From Riptortus pedestris (Eukaryota > Arthropoda > Insecta > Hemiptera > Alydidae): DNA of 64,000 nucleotides. Both the position numbers and the translations under genes were made by a program. The stretch lies in the NCBI GenBank assembly GCA_019009955.1, contig CM032228.1, forward strand, positions 94,849,001 to 94,913,000. The letters run 5' to 3'. The notes under the pieces were generated by a model. It worked only from the letters and a program-made list of their open reading frames with translations, was not told the DNA's origin and ran no database searches. Of the stretch, positions 28,644 to 43,700 are shown in pieces. The first letter of the stretch is position 1. The number at the start of each line of letters is the position of its first letter.

Positions 28644-30399
28644 CTAAAAAAAAATTGTTCTTAAAAACACCATAAGAAAATATATTAAATACTTTTTATT
28701 ATTGCCTATATAATCAACAAATAATAAAATATGGAAAAACTTCATATTCTTGTAGAAGTACAAGACTTAGAGGATATATTCCAAATAAAAGAAATTTATT
28801 TGAGTAGTTTTCTTAAAATGAAACTGGCATGTACTAGAATGTATGATTTTATATTAAGTATATTTTTGCATTTATCACTTTAGAAAAAAAAAATTGTTTC
28901 CGACTCTTTACTGTTTTGGACTGATTCACCAAAACATCATTGGGATTTATTTTTATTTTTCTATTATGTAGCCTGCAAGAACGTAAACTTTCTAATGCTT
29001 TTAGTCCACCTATTACTGTATGAGATAGAGATTTAATATATGCATAGTGATTGTTGATCATATAGAATCCCTGGAGAGTTTATCTGGCTCAACCAATATC
29101 TATTTTTACCAACAACAAATCCAATCTAATTCTTTTAATTTATTAAAGAAAATGTTACAAAGGAAATTAAATTGATTTGAAAGAAATACGATAACTAAGT
29201 GAAAAGCAGTTTGAAAGGTTCTCTTCCTGATAAACATGACTTTTTAGGGATTAAAGACTGATACAGAACAGGACAACAATCTAAAAAAAGTCTGTCACGC
29301 AGGGGCTGTGTAAACTGACCACATTTTCCACATGCTAGAATAAAACACTTTTCCCATATTCCCTATTTCTATGTAAAAAACAGATGAGTAGAAGGGAGCT
29401 GTGGGTGGGGCCAGGGGGGGGGGTTACTGAAGGCTGAAAACAAAACAGTACCAATAAGTCTCTAAATACTTGAGTTAAGAAAAAATGAATAGCGTAAAAA
29501 TTGTAGGGAATCAATATATTATCAAGATTGGTCCTATAAAATTTTACGATCCGACTCATAATATTATTATTATTTATTAATGTCCACGACTAATAATAAC
29601 AATGGTATTTTGAATTTTTGAATCCCACTCCCTAATTCCAGGGCCCGACTTCAGCCAATAACAAATATGATCATTAGTGTTGACTGAAACAGTTAAATAT
29701 CGAGTATGGTGTAGATTAAGTAACAACAAACAAGAACGTAAAATCTTAATCAATGTCATTACACAATGAATTTGCATGTATTTTGCATAATAAAGGTCTC
29801 TTGAAAACAATATTTGGTATTTAAGCTTAGAATAAAGTGGTTCATGATATAACAGCTTATTGTTAATATGACATGAGTAGGAGTGGGGGTTTACTGAAGG
29901 CTGAAAACTAAAAAATCCAAATATCTTGGTTAATATTCATGATAGAGAAAATATACATATAACAACATTTATAGAAAATTAAATTTGCAATAATATTGGC
30001 TATATATACTTTTTTTCTATTCAATGTATAATAACAAAGATATTTCAAATATGCACAGGATAAAAGTTATTGATTTTGTTATTTAGAGTAACTTTTTTTA
30101 TATTCACTTTTGTCGTATAACAAAGCTTGAACGAGATATACACTAAAAAATTAAAGTGGGAGCCAAGAATGTTATTGGGCACTAACGATTGAACTGAACT
30201 TAACAAAACTCGGTATGTGAATTAGCATTAATTCTTCCATGATTATAAGCTATATTAAATTTTTTAGGTTCGAACGGGAGTGGGGGTTATAAGGGAGGCC
30301 TGAATATAAAATGTGATATTTCATTTTCTGTTTGTTTTTTAAATTTAATATCCTAATCACTTGAAATATCATGCAGGACAATGTCTGTCGGGTCCGCTA

Positions 30400-30484
<85 letters not shown>

Positions 30485-33400
30485 TCTCTTATAGCGGTCG
30501 CAATTTTCATTTGATCAATACCAAACTTGATATTTAAACGTTTTATGCAAAAATAAAGATCAAGTTAGTTAATGGCTAATTCGGACTAGTGGGAGGGGTC
30601 CGTTATTATGCATCGGATCGAAAATTTGTATAGAATCAATCTTATTGCAAATGTAATGCTCTATGAATTTTGTAATGTCCTTTTTTTCATTATCTTGACT
30701 AATAACCGAGATATATTTGTGTTTTCAGTAAATACCAAAAATAACAATAAGCTGTTATATTATGAAGCACATTATTTAAAGCCTAAATACCTAATATTTT
30801 TTTTGAACTTTTACGTTTTATGATAAATGCAAATACGAAAGGCACTTGAGAAATCTATTTAGTTAACGGACCCTTGCCTGAAGGATTTTATATATTTAGT
30901 ATTTTGAGAAAACATGCAAATTCAAGAACCTCTAAATTACTTGCTTGGAGGGGGGCTTTTACATTTCTTCCAATGAGAATGCATTTAGGAAGGGGGGAGC
31001 AACAGCCCATTGGTTGAATCAGTGGGTATTACTAAGTGAGAGATTCCAAGCTCAAACTTCTGGATCACACTCTATATTTTAATTTAATTTGGATTGCAAT
31101 CGACAAGCATTAAGGTTTGATTCCCTTAGCCCCCACTCAAAATTGTGATGCAATTGAGGAAAACGTGAATAAAGAAGTTATGATCTTCGGCCCGTAGTAG
31201 TATCACCACAGCACAGTAGGGAATGTGTCAAACTGACCACATGACCATTACAAAAGCTGTGGCACAGTGGGGTCATCAATGGCCCCCTCCCTCAAAATTA
31301 TTGAAACTTCTGATGTATTACATTTAGAGAAATGTTGTTGGTACTGTTTGATCTGCATTAAATTTTTAGATAAGCCCCAGAATTTCATTAAATAAAAATC
31401 AATTAAATATTTTTAACAACTATTTAAAAATTGGGTTATTGAGGGAACAAAGGAGACCTACTTTTTTGTACTTGGGTGACCATAGTAAGGCTTGTTAAAG
31501 AAGTTTTTGTGAAGTGAGTTTTTTATTTCCAAATTACAATAATATAATTTATATTATAGCATTATGACAGTATAAATTTATTTGAGAAAGGGTTTGAAAA
31601 ACATGACATTGGTGGTAATTTACATGGATGTGATAACCTGTGTAACAACTGTAATTATTAATTATTTATAAAGTTTTAAAACCACATAAATTTACAAAGG
31701 CCTAATGAACAAAAAAAAGAAATGTGAAACTCGCTTTACAAAATTACTTCTACAAGCTAAAAGTAGGCCTCTTTTGTGCTGCCATAACTTCTGCTCTAGA
31801 TATTTTTCTAAATTGCTTAAATGAAAAAAAAATTGTTATTAAATTCTGTATAAAAAAGTTCTTCAATATACCAACAAAACACCAATGTTATGGAATCACT
31901 TCAATTTTTTTAAAACAACCAAGTTTTTAAATAGCTAGTAAAAATACTTAATTAAAATTTTGTTATGAAATTTTGGGGATTATCTGGAAATTTAATGTAG
32001 ATTCATATGCAACATCATTTCTCCTCAATATTTCAGTTCACATTCAAGATAGAGAAAATACATATAAACCATTTATAGGGAAATGAAATTTTAATAAGAT
32101 TGGTTCTATAGAATTTTTCAATTTGGCATATAATAACGGAGATGTTTCGGTTTTTCAAAAAAATCAAATTTAGAAATAAAAAGTTTACATAATTGCATTT
32201 AACATTTATTATACATATTTATTTATATTAAGTTTCCTATGAATCCCTTTTCAGGAGTCTATAGTAAAATATATTGAAGCCTAAATGACATTGTATGTCC
32301 ATTTTTTACCTATTGTATGACCTGCAATTCAATCATAATGATAGGCAAAATTATAATAGATCCTTTACTAATTTTGCATAATATTTGTAATGTGTCCCTT
32401 TACCACTTAAAAGTAAAATTGGGGATTAAATTGGAATCATTGAAAAAAAAAATTCACAATATTTTGAATTTGAAAAATATAGATAAATTTTACTTACAGC
32501 TTTGGTTTTTGCATCAGTGTACTCCCTATAATCTGCTTAATCTGAAGACGATGATGAAGATTCTGATGATGATGAGGAGGAGGAAGAGGAGCTAGAACTT
32601 GATGATGATGATGATGACGTAGACATACGAGGGTTTTGAGTCTGGTTCTGATGTTTCCTTGAAATATGGCGTTTCAAGGTTGCAATATTACTAGAAATAT
32701 AACTACAATACCTGCAGCTGTGGTTCCTTTCAGAAATCGTATGCTTAGCAGTAATATGTTTTTTCAAGATAATGTCTGATTTTGCACAATGATAGCAATG
32801 TGGACAAGAACGAGGGTTTTTGTCAGAATGCTCAGAAAAAGTATGTCTTTTTAAGTCTTGAGGGGTTCCTGAGCTATAAACACAATAGATACACTTATAG
32901 GTAACTGATATATTTTCTTTATGTTTGAATGATATATGACTTTTTATAGACCACATTGTTGCTGCAGTATATTGACAATGTGGACACTGATGCTGTTTAT
33001 CCTTGTTATGCTTTCGCATTATATGCACCTTCAAATGTCCAGACCTACTAAATGCTGAGCTGCAATAAGTGCAAAAAAATGGTTTCTGTTTTTTATGAAC
33101 AGATTGAACGTGTATCCTAATATCACTTTTCTTTGTAGCTCTGAGGTTACAATGAGGACACTGATGGGGCTTCTCTTTAGTATGTCGGGCCATTACATGA
33201 GTTTTGACATCGGAACAATCATGGCTTCTGTAATTACAAAAATTACATTTATACCTTTTAAATTTAGGTTTTGAAGGCTTGGGTGGTGGGTTGCCTATAG
33301 AGTGCTTGAAGTAGAGGTGACTACTCAAACGATTTTTTCGCTGGGTCCCATAATCACATTCAGTACAGTTGAACAAATTTTTCTGATTGTGTACTGACAT

Positions 33401-36400
33401 AACATGGGATTGGAGATCACACTTCCTCTTAAACTCAGCTTCACAGAGGTCACACTTATGATTAATTTTAGGCATTCCTTCACCATGTACTTCCCTAAGA
33501 TGTCTTTTAAGGTTTGTCATTAATGTTGGAACATAATCACAATGGTGACAGCCATCTCCAACATATGGTTTTCTTTTTTGGTGCTGATTTTTTTGAGTAA
33601 TATGTAAAGTCTTAATATGCTCTTTTAAATCCTTCAAACTTTTAGTAACATGGTGACAGTGATAACAGAAGTAATACCACTCAGAAACCAATGCTAGAAA
33701 AGAAGAATTAAAACAACTTGAATTCAATGGAGAACATAATTCTTTTTTTAAAAAAAAACAGGTTAGAATCTTCTCTGTCACAGAAACAAACAGGAAGAAA
33801 TTGGAGCAAACCTATTTCTTAATAAAAAATGTTAAGTATTAATAATAAAAATAACAAAAAAAAATTAGGGGGGAGAAAGCTCAAAGTGATATGTGAAACT
33901 ATTTAAAAGAAAACAAATGAATGACACACTCCTCAAATGGACAATTTCCTTGAAATATCATTTTGTTATTTAATTTCCTGAAGCCGGAAATAGTGAGAAC
34001 AGATGTTGATGTAAGGGAGGAGAATTTTGTTAATAATTTTTTAAAGACCATGCAACGTTCAAATATTACACTTTATGTTATTTGTTGCTTGCAGGCTCAT
34101 TACTTCCAAAGCCACAATGACTTTTACATGTTCTACTTCTGGTTAAAAGATGTCATGTAGGCATTCTTTAATAGCCCAAATTTTATAAATAGTATAATAA
34201 AAAAGATTATAAATGAGGGAAGTTGGTAAAATGAACAGTTTGTAATCTGAGGATAATAACAGGATTGAGGATCATTTTCTCTTCAGAGTGAATGATTGTT
34301 ATAAAGTGTGGCTAAGGGGATAAAAACTGCAACAGTCTAAAAGGAATGGCCCCAGAAGAAATGGCATTGAAATCATGAAACATGTAGGGCAAGTGCAAAA
34401 TAAAAATGTATGCATTCTAATGTAATTTTTATTGAGAGCTCCTAGCCATGAAATTCTGACAAATGCTGAAATAGTTTTTATTTATAATTAATTAACATTA
34501 TTACTTATTTGAAATATTTTTAAATTATATTTAATACTTCAGTCATAAAAATAATTAATTTTTATAGAGTATTTCACTGGAAATTTTCCATTTCTAGAGT
34601 AAGTCATTAACAGGGGTGATATTTTTTAAAAACAAAAAAATAGTAAATACTCAAATCAAGTAAGTTTAAAATATTATGTGACAGATAACATTAAAACTTC
34701 TATTGTAACTGTCTGAGTGGCACAATAACAGGTGCTCTCTCTGAGCTTACAAATCAGTATGGAAGCATTTCTTTATTTCAGTAGAACTTATTTAGGATAT
34801 TCACAAATGAACATGTAATTTCACATGGTAAAGGGAATAATTTGAGTAATACATAGATAATGAGTGACAGTTATTAAGGGGATCTATAAAAAGTAACAAA
34901 TGTTGTCTAATGTTCTGATGTGAATAATAATCAAATGAGAAAGAAGGGTGAAATATGCAATTCAAGAGGTGACAATGTCAGCATGTAATTGGTGTTAAAT
35001 AACTAACTATCCCTCTCCCCAAAAAAGATGAAAATGAATTTCTTCAAATTTATATGTAATCCATCCTGCTTCTAATTATTGTATTATTATTAATTTTCAA
35101 ATTGAACCCTAACAGAGATGTATTTATATACATTAAAAAAATCCAGCCCTTGGCTTCCATTTTTTTTTGTGTTTATAATCATGAAGACTATATTTAGAAG
35201 AAATTGAAAAAAAAAAACATATATTAACTAAATATGAAGTTGTTGAAAGGTCAGTTGAGCAAGAGAGATATAAATAGCCATGATTTGAGTATGGACTAAT
35301 ATTCGATTTTCTTTTTGTACTCAAAACTGGAAAATTAAACCATTTAATATAATTTTCAACTATATGTTTCACTTGCACCACTTTATGCTTTATTCTACAA
35401 TAGAAAAATATAACAAATTCAAATTAAATATTTGATTTTACAATACTGTAATTATTTAATAGTACAGTTAAAATATATACTAAATGAGTATTACAATTAA
35501 AATATAAAGCGTAAAAGGTAAAATATAAAAACAAATAGTAGAGCTTTGAGAAATGATTTTCATGATGATCATGCCAGCCTAGGCCACAAAATGATGTGAA
35601 ATCAGTTTTTGTTGAAGTAAATAATCTAATACAAAGCATTCCAGAATAATAACAATAATTGATAAAATAAACAGAATGAAGTAAACACAAAACAAATACT
35701 ACTTATCAGCATACTAAAATAACAATTTTTCATGCTTGATGAACAAAAAATACAAGAAAAATTATCTTTATTTATTTAAATGAAGGAACAAATCAAATAG
35801 TTTTAAGAAGAAAATTTATTTATTTATTAACGTCCACTTTATGCTATTATGGCGAATAGCATAATAGCCTTACCCTTTTCTAGCCAGAGTGGGACTAAGG
35901 GTTTTATTTAATGAGTTCATCGCTAAATAAATTCCTACTGCCCAGGCGGGAATTCAACTCACCACCCTAGGTTTACCATGTGAGATTAAAGCTAACACTT
36001 TAACTCACATGGCTAACATGAGCCCAAGAAGAATAGTTATTTATTATACAAGTGACGAAAGTAGATCATTTTACAACTCGAGTGAAACGTTTACCCACAC
36101 GAGCAAAGCGAGTGTGGTAATTTCACGAGAGTTGTAAATTCTACTTTCGTCACGAGTGTAATATTAAATTTTTTCTGTAATCGTGTAATACATGATCAGA
36201 TCTAACCAGAATATGAACAAAATTAGGATTTTGTTGTTGGTAGGTTATAAGCATGGTTGTGAAAGGTTATCAGCATAGTTATAAAACAACTAGTGATGAT
36301 TGTGAAGTAGTGCAGTTATAAACAAGTGCAGGTTATAAACAAGGAAGGTAATTATTATTATATTTAAATTTTAAAATATATTGATTATTTCCACCAATAA

Positions 36401-39400
36401 TTCATTCACATTTCAATTTATTTTGTTAAAATAAATTCTTACAATGTTAAGAAACATTTAAAAGCACTTAATTTCCAACTTCAAATTATTTTTTAATTTA
36501 TACTTATTACTAATTAAGAAGGCAATTCACTTTCTTCACTTGTGAAGAAAGTGATTACTTTCTTCACTCTATTGCAAAATGTTTCACTTTCTTCACTCAT
36601 TTCAGTTTAGTAATGTTACCATTATTCAACGATTACAGAAAAAAGCATTATCTAATAACATTAAGACCTTTTTTTGAGTTGATTATGCCTTATTTATAAT
36701 AGCAAAAAAAAACAATGCTTCAGCATTATCAAGGCTTACCACACAGTAGGAGACATGTAGTCATCATGTCTCTCCTATATATGATAGGATGCTCAGATAA
36801 AGCATGCCAATTGTTTTTAGTACCTCCTCAATCACCTTATGGTCCTGAGTGGCTCTAAGAGAATATATAGAATTCTGATAATGAAGCATGCTAATTCCCC
36901 AGGAATTTAATGCCCAAGACTCAAACTCAGGTCATTTTTTTAATGAATTCAAGTCTTATAGCACTTGATTAAGTCTGCCAACATATCTTTTTATATTATA
37001 ATGATTGTGCTTTTTATAGGACCATATATTTTTGATAAGTGTAGTTTGTTAGTCAATTGTTGTTGTGAAAATTGTGTTTACAGTACAGTTTTCAGCCCTA
37101 AAACTTGAATTAGATTTATGAATTTCAAATTTTGACTAGCAACTACTGAATAGAATTTATTAGTGTTCACTGAATTGGCCCAATAGAATTGTTACATTTT
37201 TTTGTATATGAATCAAGGAAATGGATACTGTCAATTCGTGCAGTATTGTGCTTTCCTTCTAATGAAAGGAGATTACTATGAACACAAAACATATTTTCAT
37301 CAATATCTTCAATAATATTGGTTTTATTGGTAAAATGTGAATAACAAATGGTGTTTAGAAAATATTTTTTTGTCTTAAAAGTTGTTTATATTTATGAATT
37401 CAAAATTGTAATACATTTTGTACCCATGAATGATTATAAATTCATCAATATTTGTTCTGAAACCAGTCCATACTTCACAAGTAATGCAAGATAATGATTG
37501 GGCAAAGGGGAATGAAGGGTTTATTTATTACATGAGTTGCTCTAATCATTATAGTTCAATGAAAAACATTTTTGACCAGAGATGACATTTGTGTTATTTT
37601 ATTTACTTAGGGGCTGTATTTTGTGCAAAGCTGGTGCTATTTATTGGAGGGAGTAGTTTAGAGCATAAGTTAATGTTATCTTTACACCAATGGGAAACCT
37701 AATTAACATAGCAAGTATATGTTTGTGAGTGTGTATCTGTAAAGGTACACACACAAGTTTAGTTCTTATTACGAGAGAGTATAGAGTATAGAATGGCATC
37801 AGTGTGTCACTCCCACAGGTGGAAAATCTGCTAAACAATTTGCAGTCCCTGTGAGACAGATGTTATAATACTCTTGGAAGACAGAGGATTTATGTTTAAT
37901 AAACAAGGAACTCAGTTTATTATAATTTCTATTGTTTAACAATTCCTAAATGATTTTTCTATCTACTTAAGAATTGTTGTTGTCTTCATTGATTTTCACA
38001 ATTAACTCATGAATATTAACTTAAAATAGCTAAAAACTAATAAAACATGAGTTAAAGATGATTTTTCAAAACAAAGTCTCTTATTTAATAATGCTCCCAA
38101 GAATTAAGGATGTGGTCGATCCACTAGTAGATCTGGTGTGTATCCGGTCACTTGCCTGACTTTCGGAAGCTCATATGTGGGGCAAAGTGGAAGGAAGCTA
38201 AGGCGCAGAATAAAAGAGCACCTTTCCACCAAGACTTCAGAGGTATGTAAACACATGATAAATGAAGGCCATGAAGCAAATGCTGTTGAGTTTGAGATGC
38301 TCGACCACCTTGGCAAAGGGAGGAAAATGGATCTGGTGGAACAGCTATGGATCAGAATGGACATGCTGGAGGATAAGAATATTAATATTAGGGGGGAGGG
38401 TGGCGTGCTCAGGTATGTTCCGTCCTCTGTAGTAGCTGCCCTTGCCCGAGTAGGCTCCCAGTCTCGCCGGAGATGTCCGCTCAATAGGGACCAGCTCTAA
38501 GTCAGTTCCTCTCCATCTCCTAGTTATTCTGTTATTTATTTGTTTCTTTTAATATTTATTTGGTAATGCTTTAGTTATAAGTGTTGGATTGCATTTTATA
38601 TATTTGTTTGTTTTTAAATATTTTAATTTTTTTTAATATTTGACTCCTCTGTTGATTTTTACATTTATTTATATATTACATGTTTTTTCAAAGTGTAAAT
38701 GTTGTGTCACAGAGCACTGAAGATGGGACAGAAAGTACTTTGTCTGTAATAAAAGAAGTATAAAGAGTGGAGGTGTTTGACCTTTTGATCCTTCCGTTGA
38801 TGATGGACCTCCACCAGCCAGCCCGGGTCCCGAGGTATAAATATTTAGACTTTCCAATCACAACTATTTAGCTTCAGAATAATGAGATGTTTCAATTTTA
38901 AAGATTTGATATACTTTAAAGGACTGAAATGATTAAAGCAAACATGCATCAGCTGACTTCTTCAATGACTAGGAAATGCTTGTAGCTCAGGGGCTATGTG
39001 AGTTTAGAAGATTTACTATTGTGCATAATGAATGACACAGACCATCTACCACAGTGTATTATGTTTCTGTCAAATTTTTCAAAATTCATGGTTCAAATTT
39101 GCAAAAGGGTGGTAACCTTTAGATAAGCCATCCCATTTAGCCTTGTTATAAAGAGGAAGTTAAAAAAAAAAAATATAATAAAAAAAATCCTTATAAGAAA
39201 ATGGCAAAGAAATCTGTGAAAGGCTAAAAAAGTATTCAGCGCATATATATTCAAATTGGGCAGTTTAAGATGGTATACGGTTAGGTTCCTCTTTTACTTC
39301 CTGTACCAAACGTGTGGTTTCAACTGCTGCAATTTTCTTTTCCAGTAATGACACAGAATCACATGAATTTTATACATCAATGTCATTTTGATGGACAGAA

Positions 39401-40725
39401 TGCTAAACATGTTTGAGCTGCACAGAGACACTGTTTATTATAAAAGGATGTAAAATAATACCAGGATTAAAAAGGTACCTATAACAACAATATTGGATTT
39501 ATATCCAATATATGACTGTTATCAGTCAGAAAGAAAAGTTAATAAAATCGATTAATTAAAAAATGAAATAAATCAAACGTTTGGTTGCATTTATTTCAAA
39601 GTGATACACATATCACTGCTCCAATGCATTGAATCAAAAAATGGCATAGAACATAATTTAAAGATTTTTTCACGATGGCGTACATACATATGTACAGACA
39701 TCATGTCGAAACTAGTTAAAAGGGGTTCAGTAAGGGGCAAAATAGATAACTCCATTGGAATGTGAGAAATAACTTTTTTTTTTATCACAATACTTCCTTC
39801 ACTTTATGCAAGGAAGTAAAAATACTAAACTTTTTTCATACACTTTTAGAACAATTAATAAATCTATTAATTTTAGAACAGTTATTGGCAATTAGTAAAC
39901 AGTGTATTCTGAATTGCGTATTGATGCAATTGCCATTGTCAGAATCATTGACAAAGAATGTTGTCACTAGCCGATCATTGAGTACAGCCACTGACACTTT
40001 TGATGTACTTGGCTCCTCTATTCAGTAATCAGCTAGTAGATTCACCAGAAGTTATGACAAAAGTACATATTACATAAACTATAGAAGAGAGTTCTACACA
40101 CATTTTAGAATGTGCTCTGATGAAGAATAAAACTTTTCGTAATAATACACAGAAAAATAACGTAACCCAAAACAAAAATAAAAAGGATAAGCACATGCCA
40201 CAAAAACAGAACTCAGAATTTATAATGCAATATATTTCACAGCACAGATTATAAACATCGTATAGTAAAGCTTAAATACTCAAAATAGAATAAATAAATT
40301 ACTGATACAGTGACATTCATGCTCATTACAACTGAATTGTAGTACAACATCAATTATCATGACACTATAATATGGTAAATAGAAAATAGATACATATCCT
40401 ACCTTCCTTAATTATTATATCAGGTTTTACATCAGTATCAGATAAATCTTTCTTTAGTTCTTCTACAGATACTTCTTCTTTTGTAGCTTCCAACCATTTT
40501 TCAACTGCAAAAGAAATTGGTACTGTATTTTATTGTATAAAGAGATTTTAAAGTTAAATATATATGCATGAGAAAGACAAAAGGAAGATCTTTGGTTCAA
40601 CAGTCAAGTAGCTTGTTGCATTCTCTGCTCCACTGAGGTAGAATTACTGACTAATACATACGCGTGCAAACACGCAAGCACACACACATAACCACATCAC
40701 TCGAAATCAAATAAAATATTCCTAA

Positions 40726-40774
<49 letters not shown>

Positions 40775-43700
40775 GTAACATCTGTTATTTATTTTTCACA
40801 TGGAACTGGAACATCAACAATTTTTAGCTTTGTTGTCTATATATTTCTGACCTTATGATGCCTAAACTATTTAACCAAATTTTATGAAACTAGGTATGTA
40901 TATTACTAAAAATCCAACTTAGACATTAGGCTAAACTAATATTCTTGGAGACGTCCAGGAGTGGGGGTTATAAGAGAGGCCTGAAATGAAAATCACAATA
41001 TTTTGTTTCCTATTGGTTTTTCGGCAAATGCACATAATAGAAGTTGTTTATTTTGGTATTTAGAAAACCTTATGTTATGTAATGAATTATAAACAAAATA
41101 TACTTTAAAAACTATTACTATTATTATTATTTATTAACGTCCACTTTTTGCAACTCAGGCTAATTGGGACGGGTTATCTACAGGTTACCACCCTTTTCTA
41201 GCCAGGGTGGGATTTTAGGATGTTATTTAATGAATTTCGTCACAAAATAATTTCCTTTGCCCAGGCGAGAATCGAACTCGTCACTCTAGGTTTGCCATGT
41301 GAGATAAAGGTCAACGCTTTAACTCGCATGGCTAACCTGAGCCCCCCTTTAAAAACTATAGTGGGAGACATTTGTATTGGTCACTAAGGACTTAACCTAA
41401 ATAAACAAAACTTGGTAAATGAACAAACTTTAACTCTTCCATGATTATAAGCTATATTAACATTTCTAGGGACAAACAGAGGAGGGGATTATAAGAGTGG
41501 CATGAAATGAAAATTTTTTTTCCTAATGGTTTTGAGGCAATCATATACACAACAAAAGTTGTTTATTCTGTTTTTTAAAGTAACTTTTGTTATATACATT
41601 TTTGCCGTATAATGCAGTATAGACAAGATATAAAATAAATACTGTAGAAGGGGGTTACCTATGTAAAGAGCAAAAACAACTACACAAAATTTAACCAAAC
41701 TCTTATCTAATTATCACCAACCCTTACTAGATTATAAGCTTTATGATCATTTTTTGGTTTGATCAGGAGCGAGGGCTATAATGGAATGAATAAGTGTAAT
41801 ATTTCATTTTCTATTTGATTTTCTCCAAAAACTTTGTTATTTTGAGTAAGTTTTGTTATATGCATTTTTTTCATATAAAAATGTCTAAAACAAGTAATTT
41901 GCATAGAAATATTGTTAACCAAAACAATTCTTTCCAATGTGTGAACTTATTAAAATTGGTACCTGGTACTTCAACCTGACAAGTTAATTCAAACCTATGT
42001 TAATTTTTTTATGTTAATAATTCAAATCTATCTTAATTTTGTAATGCCAATAACAGGTTACATGAAGAGCAACGTAAACTGCCATTATGCCTCCCAAACA
42101 CTAATTAATGAGATATGTCATTTAAATGTATTTAATATTTTATTTAATTAAACCATGTAAATTTTTGGAATATACACTTTTAGTATTGTGAAGATAATGT
42201 AATCATATTTATTAATATAATTTAATGTAAACATAATTAAGATGTTAAATGGGTTGGCTAAATTGAGTCAAGGAAGACATGGGGAAACTTTCTTAGTCAG
42301 CAGGGAAACATCTTAAGCAGTTAGCTTCTCCTTATGATTACTAGTTCTGAGTGTATACATAAAACTCTTGCTTTTAATACTAGGCAGATTTGAAGTGAGG
42401 AGAAATTAATAAATAAATTAAAAATATAAGTTGAATAAACTCCGAGTTAATACACAGGTTTGGGCAAGACATAATATTACGGAAATCCATAGATAGTTAT
42501 AATCACATATGACCCACCCATCCCAAACCCACAATGGTTTATGTTTACATGTCACTTGATGCTTATACTTTTAGTAATGTAGTGTTATTCTTAGAAATTT
42601 GAATTTGTTTAATTCTCATAAATACATAATTTACAACATACAAAAGGGTATTTTCAATAATAGTTATCAAGCACATAAAATAGCTGCTATCATTGTCCTT
42701 TGGACTGTTTTTGGGGAAAGTAACTTCCATTATTATCTGGTTTAGAATACAGAATACTATCCATGATTATGAATTATATAGGCCTGATGTTTTCAGAAAA
42801 GATACATACACAACAAGTCACGGGGAATATAAAATTATTGTGCATAGTGAAGCCTTACCTAACAAATTATTTTACTATTAAGATTTTCGGGGCTCAGATT
42901 AGCCATGTGAGTTAAAGCATTGACCTTCATCGCACATGATAAACCTAGAGTGGGCAAAGAATTTATTTAGTGACAAAATTCATTAAATAAAATCCTTAGT
43001 CCTGCCCTGGCTAGAAAAGGGTGGTAACCTGTAGATAACCCGTCCCAATTAGCCTTAGTTGCAAAAAATGGGCGTTACTAAATAATTTAAATTTATTAAG
43101 ATTTTCCAAGCAACACCTTAGCTAGTAACAAACAATAAGTAAATGGCAAATTTTATGGATAATTTTAAACAAAGGGAGACATTTAAGGTTGCATTCCTTC
43201 AATTGTAACAGGGTATAGTTTAAAATGCATATTTAAAATTACTGACATGTTGATGCCGAACCAAATGGACTAGTGCAGAGGCTGCATGTTTATGGTGGTT
43301 CGGGAGATCAGGAAGTTGGAGGCATCGACCACACCGCTAAAGTTGTACACAAGCTATTAGAAGGCAAAAAAGGATTTGGGCATAGCATTTATATGGAAAT
43401 TTTTTACAATAGTGTACCTTTGGCTAATACCTTACTTGGTGAAAATACCTACTGCACTGGAAGTCTGCGTGCTAGGTGGAAAGGTAACTCCGAAGATGTT
43501 GTAATACAAAAATTGAAGCAAAGGGAAACAATTTGCAGCTTTAACGAAAAGGGAGTATATGTGTGCAAGTGGAAGGACAAGGAAGACATTCTTGCCATTT
43601 CAAGTGAGTTTGGGCAGGAAGTGGTGGACACCATTAATAAAAGGGGGAAAACAATAAAACCTCTCATGATTTCAGAATATAATAAGTACATGACAGGAGT

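Noticed and set aside
39591..40028. Frames on both strands near 39.6-40.0 kb
   Set aside because: Part of a repeat-like module; no protein motif recognised.
41116..41347. tRNA gene in the SINE head
   Set aside because: Head is tRNA-like but repeated many times with a SINE body and a target duplication.
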